A DNA stretch of 64,000 nucleotides from Halarcobacter bivalviorum (GTDB lineage: Bacteria; Campylobacterota; Campylobacteria; Campylobacterales; Arcobacteraceae), in assembly GCF_003346815.1 (NCBI RefSeq), contig NZ_CP031217.1:2108001-2172000 (forward strand). The letters are read 5' to 3'. The notes under the pieces are model-generated. The model searched no databases, was not told where the DNA came from, and was given only the letters and a program-made list of their open reading frames with translations. Within the stretch, counting starts at the first letter, position 1. Each line of letters starts with the position of its first letter. The position numbers and the translations under genes are program-made. Positions 46,938 to 55,166 of the stretch are shown piece by piece.

Positions 46938-48503
46938 ATGGAAAATGCAAGTAAACTATTTAAACAAAGACTTCAAAGAATACATGTAAGTGTAGGAATT
47001 AGTGCTTCCTTATTTATGTACCTGTGTGTTTTCTTTGGTATTTTTGCAATTTTTTTACCCTATATTCAAACATGGGAAAAACCCTCACGACACTTTGAAG
47101 CTGCAAATATCAAAGAGATAAACTATTCTAAAATGATTGACCCAGTTATTAGTGACCCAAACTTTCCTACAAACAATATTATTATAGAACTTCCTGGATA
47201 CTTCAATGACCCTGCTTTAAAAGTAACTCATATGTTTGTAGAGCCAGTAGTTTTCAACCCAAAAACTATGGAAAAAGTTAATGATGAAGGTGATAATTCT
47301 CAGCTAGCAAAGTTCTTAAATCATATGCACTATGGAAGACCTTTTATGAGTGTTGGATATTTTGTATTTGGTCTTGTTGCAGTAGCGGTTATGCTTTTAA
47401 TTATTGGAGGGTTAATTCAAGTTTATTATTTAAAATACAATAATAATCCAAAAAATCACCAAGGAAAGTTCTCTAAATATCATAGAAAAGTATTTATTTG
47501 GCTATTTGCTCCTTTTGTAATAGTTACTCTTACAGGAGCTTATATGAATATTGGATATTCAGGCTCAACTTTAATGACCTATATCTCTTCAAAAGGAGAG
47601 ATCTCAAATACTTGGCAAGCAGTTGGTCCAGTATTGAAACCTCAAAGGGCTTTAGTTGAAAAAAATGATGAGCAAGTTTCTATGCTTCCAATTAGTGAAT
47701 TAATTCAAAAAGCAGAAGATATAAATCCAAGTATCAACTTTGACAAAATAAAACTAATAAACTGGAAAGATAGCTCTGCACAAATTGAACTTACAGGATA
47801 TAATCCAAACTTTCCCTTTCTAAATGGAGTATTTAATAATCCAGTTGTTGTTTTAAGTGGAGTTGATGGAAGTTTAATTGAGTACAAAAAAGTACTTGAT
47901 GGAAACTGGACAAGTATGTTTGCAGATACTTTATATTTCTTACACTTGCTTTTTGGAGTTGATATTTTTGTAAGAACTATCATTGCAATTATCATGGCTA
48001 TTTGTGGAGTTGCAATTGGTTTTGCAGTTATGCTTTTCTTAGAGAAAAAAGCTAAAAAGTTTGATAATAAAATTCCCTTTTATCACTGGTTTGGAAAACT
48101 ATCTTTAACAGTTATGATTGGAGTTATTCCTGCAACTGGTTTTATCTTTTTACTTCAATGGCTTTTACCATTTGATATGCAAGAGAGAATGTTTTGGCAA
48201 AAAGGACTATTTTTTATTGCTTGGCTTAGTACTTTAACTTGGTCTTTTTATAGAGTTTGTTCTTTTAAAGCAGCAAAAGAGTTTTTAGTTCTAGGTGCAA
48301 TTTTATTTATGATAACTCCATTTATTCATTTTTATATGTCAGGATTTTCTCCTATTGAACTATTTACAAACAATATGTTTATCATCTTAAATGTTGATAT
48401 TGCTCTATTTATTTTTGGACTTTTACTTCTATTTATAGGCTTTAAAATACCAAAAGATAGAGAAGAATTTAAACTTCTATTTTCTAAAAAAAAGGATAAC
48501 TAA
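46938..48503 (+). CDS. PepSY-domain iron-uptake membrane protein
   Basis: The 521-residue protein has a membrane segment at about 20-42, two PepSY-like periplasmic stretches (about 60-120 and 260-335), and membrane segments at about 145-170, 185-205, 340-370, 390-420 and later. Conserved His residues are seen, such as LNHMHYGRPF and YHRKVFIW. Such proteins (PiuB/FsrB-like) are thought to reduce ferric siderophores at the inner membrane. It lies in an operon with the preceding small protein and the following periplasmic protein (TAATG overlap by one). Confidence 0.88.
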   Translation: MENASKLFKQRLQRIHVSVGISASLFMYLCVFFGIFAIFLPYIQTWEKPSRHFEAANIKEINYSKMIDPVISDPNFPTNNIIIELPGYFNDPALKVTHMFVEPVVFNPKTMEKVNDEGDNSQLAKFLNHMHYGRPFMSVGYFVFGLVAVAVMLLIIGGLIQVYYLKYNNNPKNHQGKFSKYHRKVFIWLFAPFVIVTLTGAYMNIGYSGSTLMTYISSKGEISNTWQAVGPVLKPQRALVEKNDEQVSMLPISELIQKAEDINPSINFDKIKLINWKDSSAQIELTGYNPNFPFLNGVFNNPVVVLSGVDGSLIEYKKVLDGNWTSMFADTLYFLHLLFGVDIFVRTIIAIIMAICGVAIGFAVMLFLEKKAKKFDNKIPFYHWFGKLSLTVMIGVIPATGFIFLLQWLLPFDMQERMFWQKGLFFIAWLSTLTWSFYRVCSFKAAKEFLVLGAILFMITPFIHFYMSGFSPIELFTNNMFIILNVDIALFIFGLLLLFIGFKIPKDREEFKLLFSKKKDN

Positions 48504-48988
48504 TGAAAATAAAATCAATACTTGTACTTTTACTATTAAGCTTAAATCTAAATGCTCATACTTTGATTATGGATATTATTGATAATGAAGACAATACGAT
48601 AACAGTAGTTGGAGCCTTTAGTACAGGAGAAAAAACTGTAGGGGCTTTAGTAAAACTTGAATCACTAATTACAGGAGAGGTTTTATATCAAAAAAGACTT
48701 CCCAAGGAAAGTGAACTTACAATTGAGATTCCAAAAGAGCAGTATCAAGTAGTTCTTGATGGAGGACCTGGGCATACAGTTGTAAAAGAAGGTTTTGCAC
48801 CTCTGGAAGGTTTTACTAAAAAAACAGATAAAACACAAACAAGTAAAAAGCTTTCTCAAAATCAACATGGTGCATTAATCAACACTTCTGTTATAGTACT
48901 ATTTTCAATAGCCTTTGTTCTTCTTGTCCTTACTTTATATTTTAGTGCAAAAAATACAAAAATGCTAACTTCTCAACTAAAAAAGTAG
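48503..48988 (+). CDS. Membrane-anchored periplasmic protein (NikL-like)
   Basis: The 161-residue protein has a signal peptide (1-18), a beta-rich domain (about 20-100; GALVKLESLITGEVLYQK, VVLDGGPGHTVVKEG) and a membrane anchor near the C-terminus (about 128-150). The DGGPGH motif and the layout recall the NikL-type periplasmic helper of metal transporters; this is from memory and tentative. It ends the PepSY operon. The stop codon lies in a hairpin shared with the convergent kinase. Confidence 0.7.
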   Translation: MKIKSILVLLLLSLNLNAHTLIMDIIDNEDNTITVVGAFSTGEKTVGALVKLESLITGEVLYQKRLPKESELTIEIPKEQYQVVLDGGPGHTVVKEGFAPLEGFTKKTDKTQTSKKLSQNQHGALINTSVIVLFSIAFVLLVLTLYFSAKNTKMLTSQLKK

Positions 48989-49004
48989 ACCTACTTTTTT
49001 AGTT
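48975..49004. terminator. Shared-stop bidirectional terminator
   Basis: A 14-base-pair perfect inverted repeat AACTAAAAAAGTAG / CTACTTTTTTAGTT with only two bases between its arms. It contains the stop codon of the NikL-like gene and touches that of the convergent kinase, and carries A/T runs on both sides. Confidence 0.8.
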
Positions 49005-50712
49005 AGACCTCTATGGTAAAACAAGCACCTTCTTTTTTATTTTCTACTTTTAACTCCCCTTTAAAGTGTGAGCTGATTATTGTTTTAGACATATAAAGCC
49101 CTATTCCACTTCCACTCTCTTTTGTAGTAAAATATGGTTCAAATATTTTTTCTATATGTACTTTATTTATTCCCTCTGCATTATCACAAACAGTGGTAAA
49201 TGATTTATTAGAATAACTATCTATGGTAATTTTTATTTTAGGCTTTGCTATTTTTCTTTGTACTAAAACATCTTTTGCATTTGTAATTAGATTTAATACT
49301 ACTTGAGAATATTCATTTGCATAAGCACAAATCTCTTTATCTTTTTTTACTTCAACTTCTATTTCTATATTTTCTTTATTTAATAAAACAGACATAATTT
49401 CTACTGCTTGTTTTACAGCCTTTGATATAAAAAAATTCTCTTTCTCTTTTTGTGGTTTATAAAAATCTCTAAAACTATCAATTGTATTTGACATAAACTC
49501 CAATTGCTTATTTGATTCTTCTATTTTTTCTGCTAAATACTCTTTTGAAAGTTTTTTATCATAGGAAGCCATTTGTAAATTCATATTTATAAAACTTAAG
49601 TGCATCAAAGGCTGTCTCCATTGATGAGCAATATTATTTATCATTTCCCCCATTGAGGCTAACTTATTTTTATGAATTAGAAGTTTCTCTTTTTCATTTT
49701 TTTCTTGAACAAAACTTTTTAAAGTAAAAGCTAATGCAAAACTAAAAATCAAAGACTCCATAGGTGCCACAAAATGAATAGTATAAATACCACTTATTGA
49801 TATTAAATTTTTTTCTGCCATAAAAATAAAGCTAAGCATAAAAGCCCAACCAAAAGTATAAACTATAGCTTTTTTATCTCCTTTTAAAATAGAAATAACT
49901 CCTAATAATGTAGGTATTAAAAAACTAATATAAAAAGGCATATACTCATAAAGTAACGAGTAATTTAGAACAAGAATTATTCCTATATCTATAAAATTTA
50001 TAAATAAAAAAAGCTTTATTATAAAAAGAGCAGAAGGGTATATTTTTTTAATATTTAATATCTCTTTTGCAAAGAGTATAGTGAAAATAAAACTAAGATT
50101 TTCAAAAATATCTATTACTGTTTGTGCAAAAACTGAAGGATAGGGTTTAAAACTAACAATCATAAAACCAAATAAAGATAAAAGAACAAAAAGTTGCATA
50201 GTTGAATAAAAAAGAAAACATCTCTTTTTCATAGAAAGATAAATGATAAAATAGTAAAGTGCTGCACAAAAGATTATTCCATAAGCTAAACCATAAATAA
50301 TACCTTCAATAGGAAGAAGGTATTTATATTCAAATTCACTAATTGCTTTTAACCTAAAACCTACTCTTTTAGGATTTTCATACTTATAAAAAAAGAGTAA
50401 ATTATCAGGGGTTTTCTCATCTAATTTAATTAACATTTGATAAGGGGTTTTTATATATTTAATATTTGAAGAGAGTAAGTTGTCATAATCCGAAACAACA
50501 CTTAAATAATAAGTTTTTTTTGAAATCTTATTTTTGTTTAGTTCTACTTTTATAGAGAACTGTTCTACTTTTTTATTTTTATAATCTTTATATTTTGCTA
50601 ACTTATAAGTTTTAAAATCTTCAGAAATATATACCTTATCAATTATTCCAAATTTATCAGAAGCAAAAGAAAAAGAATAAAAAATAAAAAAAATAAAAAC
50701 TATTTTCCTCAT
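49003..50712 (-). CDS. 7TMR-type histidine kinase (HQWRQPL type)
   Basis: The 569-residue protein has a signal peptide (1-17), a periplasmic ligand domain (about 20-130), seven membrane segments (about 135-330) and a kinase core with phosphoacceptor His363 in IAHQWRQPL, N box LNLITNAKD, DNAEGIN and GSGIGLYMSK. This is the 7TMR-DISM plan; HQWRQPL kinases are common in the phylum. It overlaps the preceding response regulator gene by four bases. Placement among Fur-linked genes suggests a role in iron or siderophore response. Confidence 0.92.
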   Translation of the reverse strand: MRKIVFIFFIFYSFSFASDKFGIIDKVYISEDFKTYKLAKYKDYKNKKVEQFSIKVELNKNKISKKTYYLSVVSDYDNLLSSNIKYIKTPYQMLIKLDEKTPDNLLFFYKYENPKRVGFRLKAISEFEYKYLLPIEGIIYGLAYGIIFCAALYYFIIYLSMKKRCFLFYSTMQLFVLLSLFGFMIVSFKPYPSVFAQTVIDIFENLSFIFTILFAKEILNIKKIYPSALFIIKLFLFINFIDIGIILVLNYSLLYEYMPFYISFLIPTLLGVISILKGDKKAIVYTFGWAFMLSFIFMAEKNLISISGIYTIHFVAPMESLIFSFALAFTLKSFVQEKNEKEKLLIHKNKLASMGEMINNIAHQWRQPLMHLSFINMNLQMASYDKKLSKEYLAEKIEESNKQLEFMSNTIDSFRDFYKPQKEKENFFISKAVKQAVEIMSVLLNKENIEIEVEVKKDKEICAYANEYSQVVLNLITNAKDVLVQRKIAKPKIKITIDSYSNKSFTTVCDNAEGINKVHIEKIFEPYFTTKESGSGIGLYMSKTIISSHFKGELKVENKKEGACFTIEV

Positions 50713-51392
50713 AAAATTTCTATCTTATAACCCAATTTAGATATATTTTTTATACTATTTTTAGGAAGTTTCTTTCTTAAATCTCGAACTAAAAGCCTTA
50801 CTGCATTTTCACTCATATATTCATCAAACCAAATATAGTCTTGTAGTTCATCATAAGAGGCAATATTTGGATATTTTCTACATAATAGTTCTAAAAGTTT
50901 GATTTCACTTTTTGTTAATTTAATCTCTTCTTCATCTACCACTAATTTAGATTCAAATAGATTAAAATAACTCTTTTTATCAAAAAATTTTTTATTAGAG
51001 TCAGCTTCTAAACAGTTTTTTGCACATTGTAAAAGTAAAGGGAAAATAGTTTCATGTCTAATAGGTTTACTTAAATATTTAACTAAACCTAAATCAATAG
51101 CATCTAATAAATACTCTTTATCTGTAAATGCTGTCAAAACAATAAATTGAGTTTTTTTATCCTCTTTTCTAACCTGTCTAATCATATCAAGACCATTTAA
51201 TTTTGGCATCTTTATATCAGTAATTACTAAATGAGGATGCTCTTTTTCAATAAGATTTATAGCTTCAAAAGCATCTTTAGCTTCATAGACTTCACTAAAA
51301 AATCTTTTTAAGTAAGAGATTGCATTTACTCTTATTAATTCTTGGTCTTCTACATATAATACTTTTAATTTTTTATACTTTTCTTCTAACAT
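50709..51392 (-). CDS. OmpR-family response regulator (partner of 7TMR kinase)
   Basis: The 227-residue protein has a receiver (about 8-125) with phosphoacceptor Asp59 in LVITDIKMP and SKP lysine, then a winged-helix domain (about 145-226) whose recognition helix region reads ENAVRLLVRDLRKKL. It precedes and overlaps the kinase. A Fur-box-like site lies 32 bases upstream of the ATG. Confidence 0.92.
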   Translation of the reverse strand: MLEEKYKKLKVLYVEDQELIRVNAISYLKRFFSEVYEAKDAFEAINLIEKEHPHLVITDIKMPKLNGLDMIRQVRKEDKKTQFIVLTAFTDKEYLLDAIDLGLVKYLSKPIRHETIFPLLLQCAKNCLEADSNKKFFDKKSYFNLFESKLVVDEEEIKLTKSEIKLLELLCRKYPNIASYDELQDYIWFDEYMSENAVRLLVRDLRKKLPKNSIKNISKLGYKIEIL

Positions 51393-51423
51393 AAAAAGAA
51401 TTATAGTATATTTTAATTAAAAT

Positions 51424-51438
51424 TAATAGTTATTATCA
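51424..51438 (-). promoter_or_regulatory. Fur-box-like site before the response regulator
   Basis: On the minus strand TGATAATAACTATTA matches 12 of 14 positions of the 7-1-7 Fur pattern, 32 bases before the start codon. Confidence 0.5.
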
Positions 51439-51453
51439 TAATTGAGAGTTTAA

Positions 51454-51477
51454 CTAAAAAGGAAAGCTCCTTTTTAG
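51454..51477 (-). terminator. Terminator of siderophore receptor gene
   Basis: A 10-base-pair stem CTAAAAAGGA / TCCTTTTTAG with a four-base loop lies nine bases after the receptor stop; the 3' arm contains the T run. Confidence 0.75.
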
Positions 51478-51486
51478 CTAATTGTT

Positions 51487-53589
51487 TTAGAAAGTATATT
51501 TTAAAGTAAGCATAACATTTCTTGGATCCCCATATGTCATACTATTTGCCCCTATTCCTGAGTAATATTTTTTATCAAAAACATTATTCACATTTAATTG
51601 AAGATTTGTATTACTGTTAAGCTTATAAGAGGCCATTGCATTTGCTATTGCATAAGCTTTTTGTGTAATTTTTTCTGCACCAGCTCCTGTATAAAATTTA
51701 CTTTTATAATTTACACCTGCTCCAACTTGAAATTTATTCATACTATATTTAGCAAAAAGATTTGCTGTTGTTCTTGAAGCTTTTGTATCAAACTTTTCTC
51801 CCTCTGCTGTCTCAGCCTTATAGTTTGCAACTCCAAAACTAAGATTTAAATTATCAGTAATTTGTCCATTTAAATCTAATTCAAAACCTTTACTAACAAC
51901 ACCACTTACTAATTTATAAGGTTGTTTCCCAGCAATTGGAGTACCATCTTCTTCAGCTCCATCTTGTTCTATTCTAAAAACAGATAAAGAAGCATTTAAT
52001 TTTCCATCAAAATATTCTGCTTTTATACCAGTTTCATAGTTTTTACCCTCAATTGGGTCTAAAAAGTTATCACTTCTATTTTTCTTATCTGAAGGTTTGA
52101 AAATACTTGTATAACTTGCATAAATAGAGTGGTTTTTATCTAAATCGTAAACCACTCCTACATAAGGTGTTAACTCATTATCAAATTTTCTTTTTTCTTT
52201 TGTTTCATCTGTACTTGAATATTCCCAACTTGAAACTCTTGCTCCTGCAATTAGCTTTAAAGTCTCTGTAAGAGAAAAATTTCCAGCTAAATAAATAGCT
52301 TTTTGCTCAATTTCTTCTGGCTCAACTATATAAGGTATATCAGCATTTGAAACTTTTGCTAAAGTTAAATCATAATTAAAAAAGTTTGGTAATGATGAAT
52401 AATAACCATTTGGATATCTACCTTTATAGTTACTTGTTTTATCTTTATTATATGAAGTTCCAATAATAATCTCTTGTGCTAAGTTTCCAAACTCAAAAGG
52501 AAGTTTTAAATTTAAATCTAAATTATGTTGTTTATTAGTTTTATCTGACTCCCAATCCATATATGAAATACCACTTCCATCTGCTTTATTAACTTTTCCT
52601 TTAAAATATAACATTGCATTTTTATTATCAATCTCATCATATGAATAAGCAAGGTTTAAAGATATATCTTTATATAAAAGTTGCTCTAAATTTGCAAATA
52701 TTGATTTTACTTCAGTATCCCAATATGTCCAATCATCAGAAACAGTTAAAGACCTATCAAAATTAGTTTTACTTCCATCACTATAAAAAGCAGGAAGACC
52801 ACCCCATCTAACACCTTTTCTTTCAATATTTTGATAACTTGCACCAACTGATACAAAAGTAGAATCAGTTAAGTCCATATCTACAACACCATATAAAAGA
52901 TTATTCTCTTTTTCATATCCATCCATAAAAGAGTTTTTATCCTGATGTTTTGCAATAAGTCTACCTCTAATACTTCCATCACTATTTAAAGCTGATGAAA
53001 TATCTGTCATAAAACTATAAGCATCCCATGAACCTACAGAAATAGAAGCATCTGCTTTAAACTCTTTACTTGTTGCTCTTTTTCTAACTAAATTTATACT
53101 CAATGCAGGATTACCTGCACCAGTAGTAAGTCCATTTGCACCTCTTACAATTTCAACTCTATCAAACATAGCAAGGTCTAAATCTCTATCATTATAAGTT
53201 ATATAAGTTGGCATACCATCAACTTTATAATAATCAATTTCAAAACCTCTTGCTGTAGTTTTTAACCTCTCATCCCATCTATCTAAAGATACTCCTGTAA
53301 CATTTGTAAGCATCTCTTGATAAGAAGTTATTCCTAAATCATTTAGCTTTTGTGTTGTAAGTACATTTACTGATTGTGGTGTATGTCTTAATGATAAATT
53401 CAACTTTGTAGCACTATTCATTGAATCAACAGTATATGAATTTGTAGTTTCTGAATCATTTGAACTAACTACTTCTACCGTTCCAAGAGATGTTTTTTCT
53501 TTATTATTTTCAGCTGCGAATACTGAACCATGGATTAAAAAGGCTGTACAAAAAGATAGCCCTAATATTTTTTGTTTACTTAATTTCAC
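51487..53589 (-). CDS. TonB-dependent siderophore receptor
   Basis: The 700-residue outer-membrane receptor has a signal peptide (1-25), a TonB-box-like GTVEVV (about 36-41), a plug (about 60-180; TPQSVNVLTTQKLNDLG, VDGMPT and RVEIVRGANGL) and a beta barrel closing with KYTF. The stretch VRWGGLPAFYSDG and the DWTYWD motif resemble FpvA/FhuE receptors for hydroxamate or pyoverdine-type siderophores. It has no STN domain. The start is GTG with AAGGAG six bases upstream. A Fur-box-like site is 14 bases upstream. Confidence 0.94.
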   Translation of the reverse strand: MKLSKQKILGLSFCTAFLIHGSVFAAENNKEKTSLGTVEVVSSNDSETTNSYTVDSMNSATKLNLSLRHTPQSVNVLTTQKLNDLGITSYQEMLTNVTGVSLDRWDERLKTTARGFEIDYYKVDGMPTYITYNDRDLDLAMFDRVEIVRGANGLTTGAGNPALSINLVRKRATSKEFKADASISVGSWDAYSFMTDISSALNSDGSIRGRLIAKHQDKNSFMDGYEKENNLLYGVVDMDLTDSTFVSVGASYQNIERKGVRWGGLPAFYSDGSKTNFDRSLTVSDDWTYWDTEVKSIFANLEQLLYKDISLNLAYSYDEIDNKNAMLYFKGKVNKADGSGISYMDWESDKTNKQHNLDLNLKLPFEFGNLAQEIIIGTSYNKDKTSNYKGRYPNGYYSSLPNFFNYDLTLAKVSNADIPYIVEPEEIEQKAIYLAGNFSLTETLKLIAGARVSSWEYSSTDETKEKRKFDNELTPYVGVVYDLDKNHSIYASYTSIFKPSDKKNRSDNFLDPIEGKNYETGIKAEYFDGKLNASLSVFRIEQDGAEEDGTPIAGKQPYKLVSGVVSKGFELDLNGQITDNLNLSFGVANYKAETAEGEKFDTKASRTTANLFAKYSMNKFQVGAGVNYKSKFYTGAGAEKITQKAYAIANAMASYKLNSNTNLQLNVNNVFDKKYYSGIGANSMTYGDPRNVMLTLKYTF

Positions 53590-53602
53590 TTATACTCCTT
53601 AT

Positions 53603-53617
53603 TGATAACAATTATTA
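53603..53617 (-). promoter_or_regulatory. Fur-box-like site before siderophore receptor
   Basis: On the plus strand TGATAACAATTATTA matches the 7-1-7 Fur consensus at 12 of 14 positions. It is in the 170-base gap between the receptor and the transposase-like gene and may serve both. Confidence 0.65.
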
Positions 53618-53759
53618 GAATTAAGATATTTTGGAATTATTTCGGATTTAAACTTAGAATAAAATTATGAGTAATAAATACATGATAAGCAAAAAAAAGA
53701 ACTATTCATTAACTATTTTAATCACATAATTTACACATTTTTTTTAATTAGAATAGTCT

Positions 53760-54326
53760 ATGATTTCTTTTAAAGCACAGAATAAATATAAAAAAATAGA
53801 TAAAAACTCTTTTACAAATATTTGTAAATGTTTTAGCGAAGATTTAACTGCAAGTGAAGCCTCAACTAAAATAGATATTAGTAGAGTAACAATTAATAAA
53901 TACTACAAAATTCTAAGAAACTATATTAACCTATACTATTGCCATACTTTAAATAGTTCTCCTAAATATTGCTACTTAAAATATTTTAATTTTAATAAAA
54001 ATATGATTTTTTACATTGAACACAATAGTGAAATTATTTTATTAAATGATTTTAGGTACTCAATACAAGAAGAGATTAAAAAGAGCCTATTAAACAATAG
54101 AAAAATCAATTGTGCAAAATTATTATTAAATGAAAATAAAAATACCTATTTATTATTAGGATATATGAATAAAAAAAATAGTTTAAATACCTATATTTCT
54201 GAAAGATTAAAAAAATTCAGAGGTATTAATAAAAATAATATTAACACTCATATTAAAGAATCTATTTTTAGATTCAACAATAAGAATACTCCTATATTCT
54301 CGAATTTATCTAGCCTTTTTATCTAA
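53760..54326 (+). CDS. Protein derived from an IS1595/IS1016-type transposase
   Basis: The 188-residue basic protein has a helix-turn-helix (about 18-56; SEDLTASEASTKIDISRVTI) like the one at the start of IS1016-type transposases, and an end (RLKKFRGI at 149-156, HIKESIFRFN at 164-173) like their C-terminus. The middle is short and lacks a recognisable DDE set; near the expected third acid there is Asn or Ser. No terminal inverted repeats are seen around the gene. It appears to be a domesticated DNA-binding protein. TAGAAT five bases before the ATG and no ribosome-binding site suggest a leaderless message. It sits between a siderophore receptor and the TonB2-like operon. Confidence 0.7.
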   Translation: MISFKAQNKYKKIDKNSFTNICKCFSEDLTASEASTKIDISRVTINKYYKILRNYINLYYCHTLNSSPKYCYLKYFNFNKNMIFYIEHNSEIILLNDFRYSIQEEIKKSLLNNRKINCAKLLLNENKNTYLLLGYMNKKNSLNTYISERLKKFRGINKNNINTHIKESIFRFNNKNTPIFSNLSSLFI

Positions 54327-54381
54327 GGTAAAATTCATTGTTACTATTTAATAAACATATAAGTTTATTTTTATTTTCAAT

Positions 54382-54403
54382 TGATTATAATTCTCAAAAT
54401 TAA
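54382..54403 (+). promoter_or_regulatory. Fur-box-like site before the TonB2-like operon
   Basis: TGATTATAATTCTCA matches 12 of 14 positions of the 7-1-7 Fur pattern, 23 bases before the DUF3450 start. It is identical over 22 bases to the site at 46577. Confidence 0.65.
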
Positions 54404-54419
54404 TACTAAAAGGAATTAG

Positions 54420-55166
54420 ATGAATAAGTTATTTAAAACTATTTTCATTTCATTATTTCTGACATCAAGCCTATTTTCAAATGAGATAGATAAGTCATTA
54501 GATGTAATAGAAAATACAAATACTAAACTTAAGACTTATCAAAATAAGATTGACAATGTAGAGTACCAAAGAGAAGAGCTTTTAAGTAAGTATAAATATA
54601 CAAATGCTGAATTAAAAAGTACTAAAATTTACAATGAACAACTAAGAAAAATTCTTCAATCACAACAAGAAGAGTTAAAAAATATGAATCAACAAATTAT
54701 TGATATTGAAAATACTCAAAAAAATATTTTCCCACTTATGATTAGTATGGTAGAGAGTCTAAAAAAATTAGTAGAGATGGACACTCCATTTTTAATTGAA
54801 GAGAGAACTACAAGAATTAAACAACTTGAATCAAACTTAGATAAAGCAGATATTAAAACAGCAGAAAAATATAGAATTATTTTAGAAGCATTTAAAATTG
54901 AGTATGACTATGCAAATAGTATAGAGACATACCAAGATAAAATCGATGGAAAAACATATGATTTTCTTAGACTTGGAAGAACTGCTTTATATTATCAAAG
55001 TTTAGATTTTAAAAACTATGGATATTGGAATAATAAAACAAAAACTTGGGAAAAAATTGATAGTTCTAATGCTAAATCAAATATTAGAAGAGGAATTAAA
55101 ATTGCTCAAAAACATCAAAATGTAGATTTCTTAAATCTTCCATTTCTTACATCGAAGGATAACTAA
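54420..55166 (+). CDS. DUF3450-type periplasmic coiled-coil protein
   Basis: The 248-residue product has a signal peptide (1-21, LFS-NEI) and a long coiled coil (about 22-105) rich in Lys, Glu and Gln, then a globular part with DFLRLGRTALYYQSLD and YWNNKTKTWEKI, typical of DUF3450. In Vibrio-type TonB2 operons a protein of this kind helps the energy complex. It is the first gene of a six-gene operon, with AAGGA five bases upstream, and its stop overlaps the next start (TAATG). Confidence 0.9.
   Translation: MNKLFKTIFISLFLTSSLFSNEIDKSLDVIENTNTKLKTYQNKIDNVEYQREELLSKYKYTNAELKSTKIYNEQLRKILQSQQEELKNMNQQIIDIENTQKNIFPLMISMVESLKKLVEMDTPFLIEERTTRIKQLESNLDKADIKTAEKYRIILEAFKIEYDYANSIETYQDKIDGKTYDFLRLGRTALYYQSLDFKNYGYWNNKTKTWEKIDSSNAKSNIRRGIKIAQKHQNVDFLNLPFLTSKDN

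Noticed and set aside
53590-54419. Intact insertion sequence
   Set aside because: No terminal inverted repeats or target-site duplication could be seen around the transposase-like gene, and no catalytic triad.
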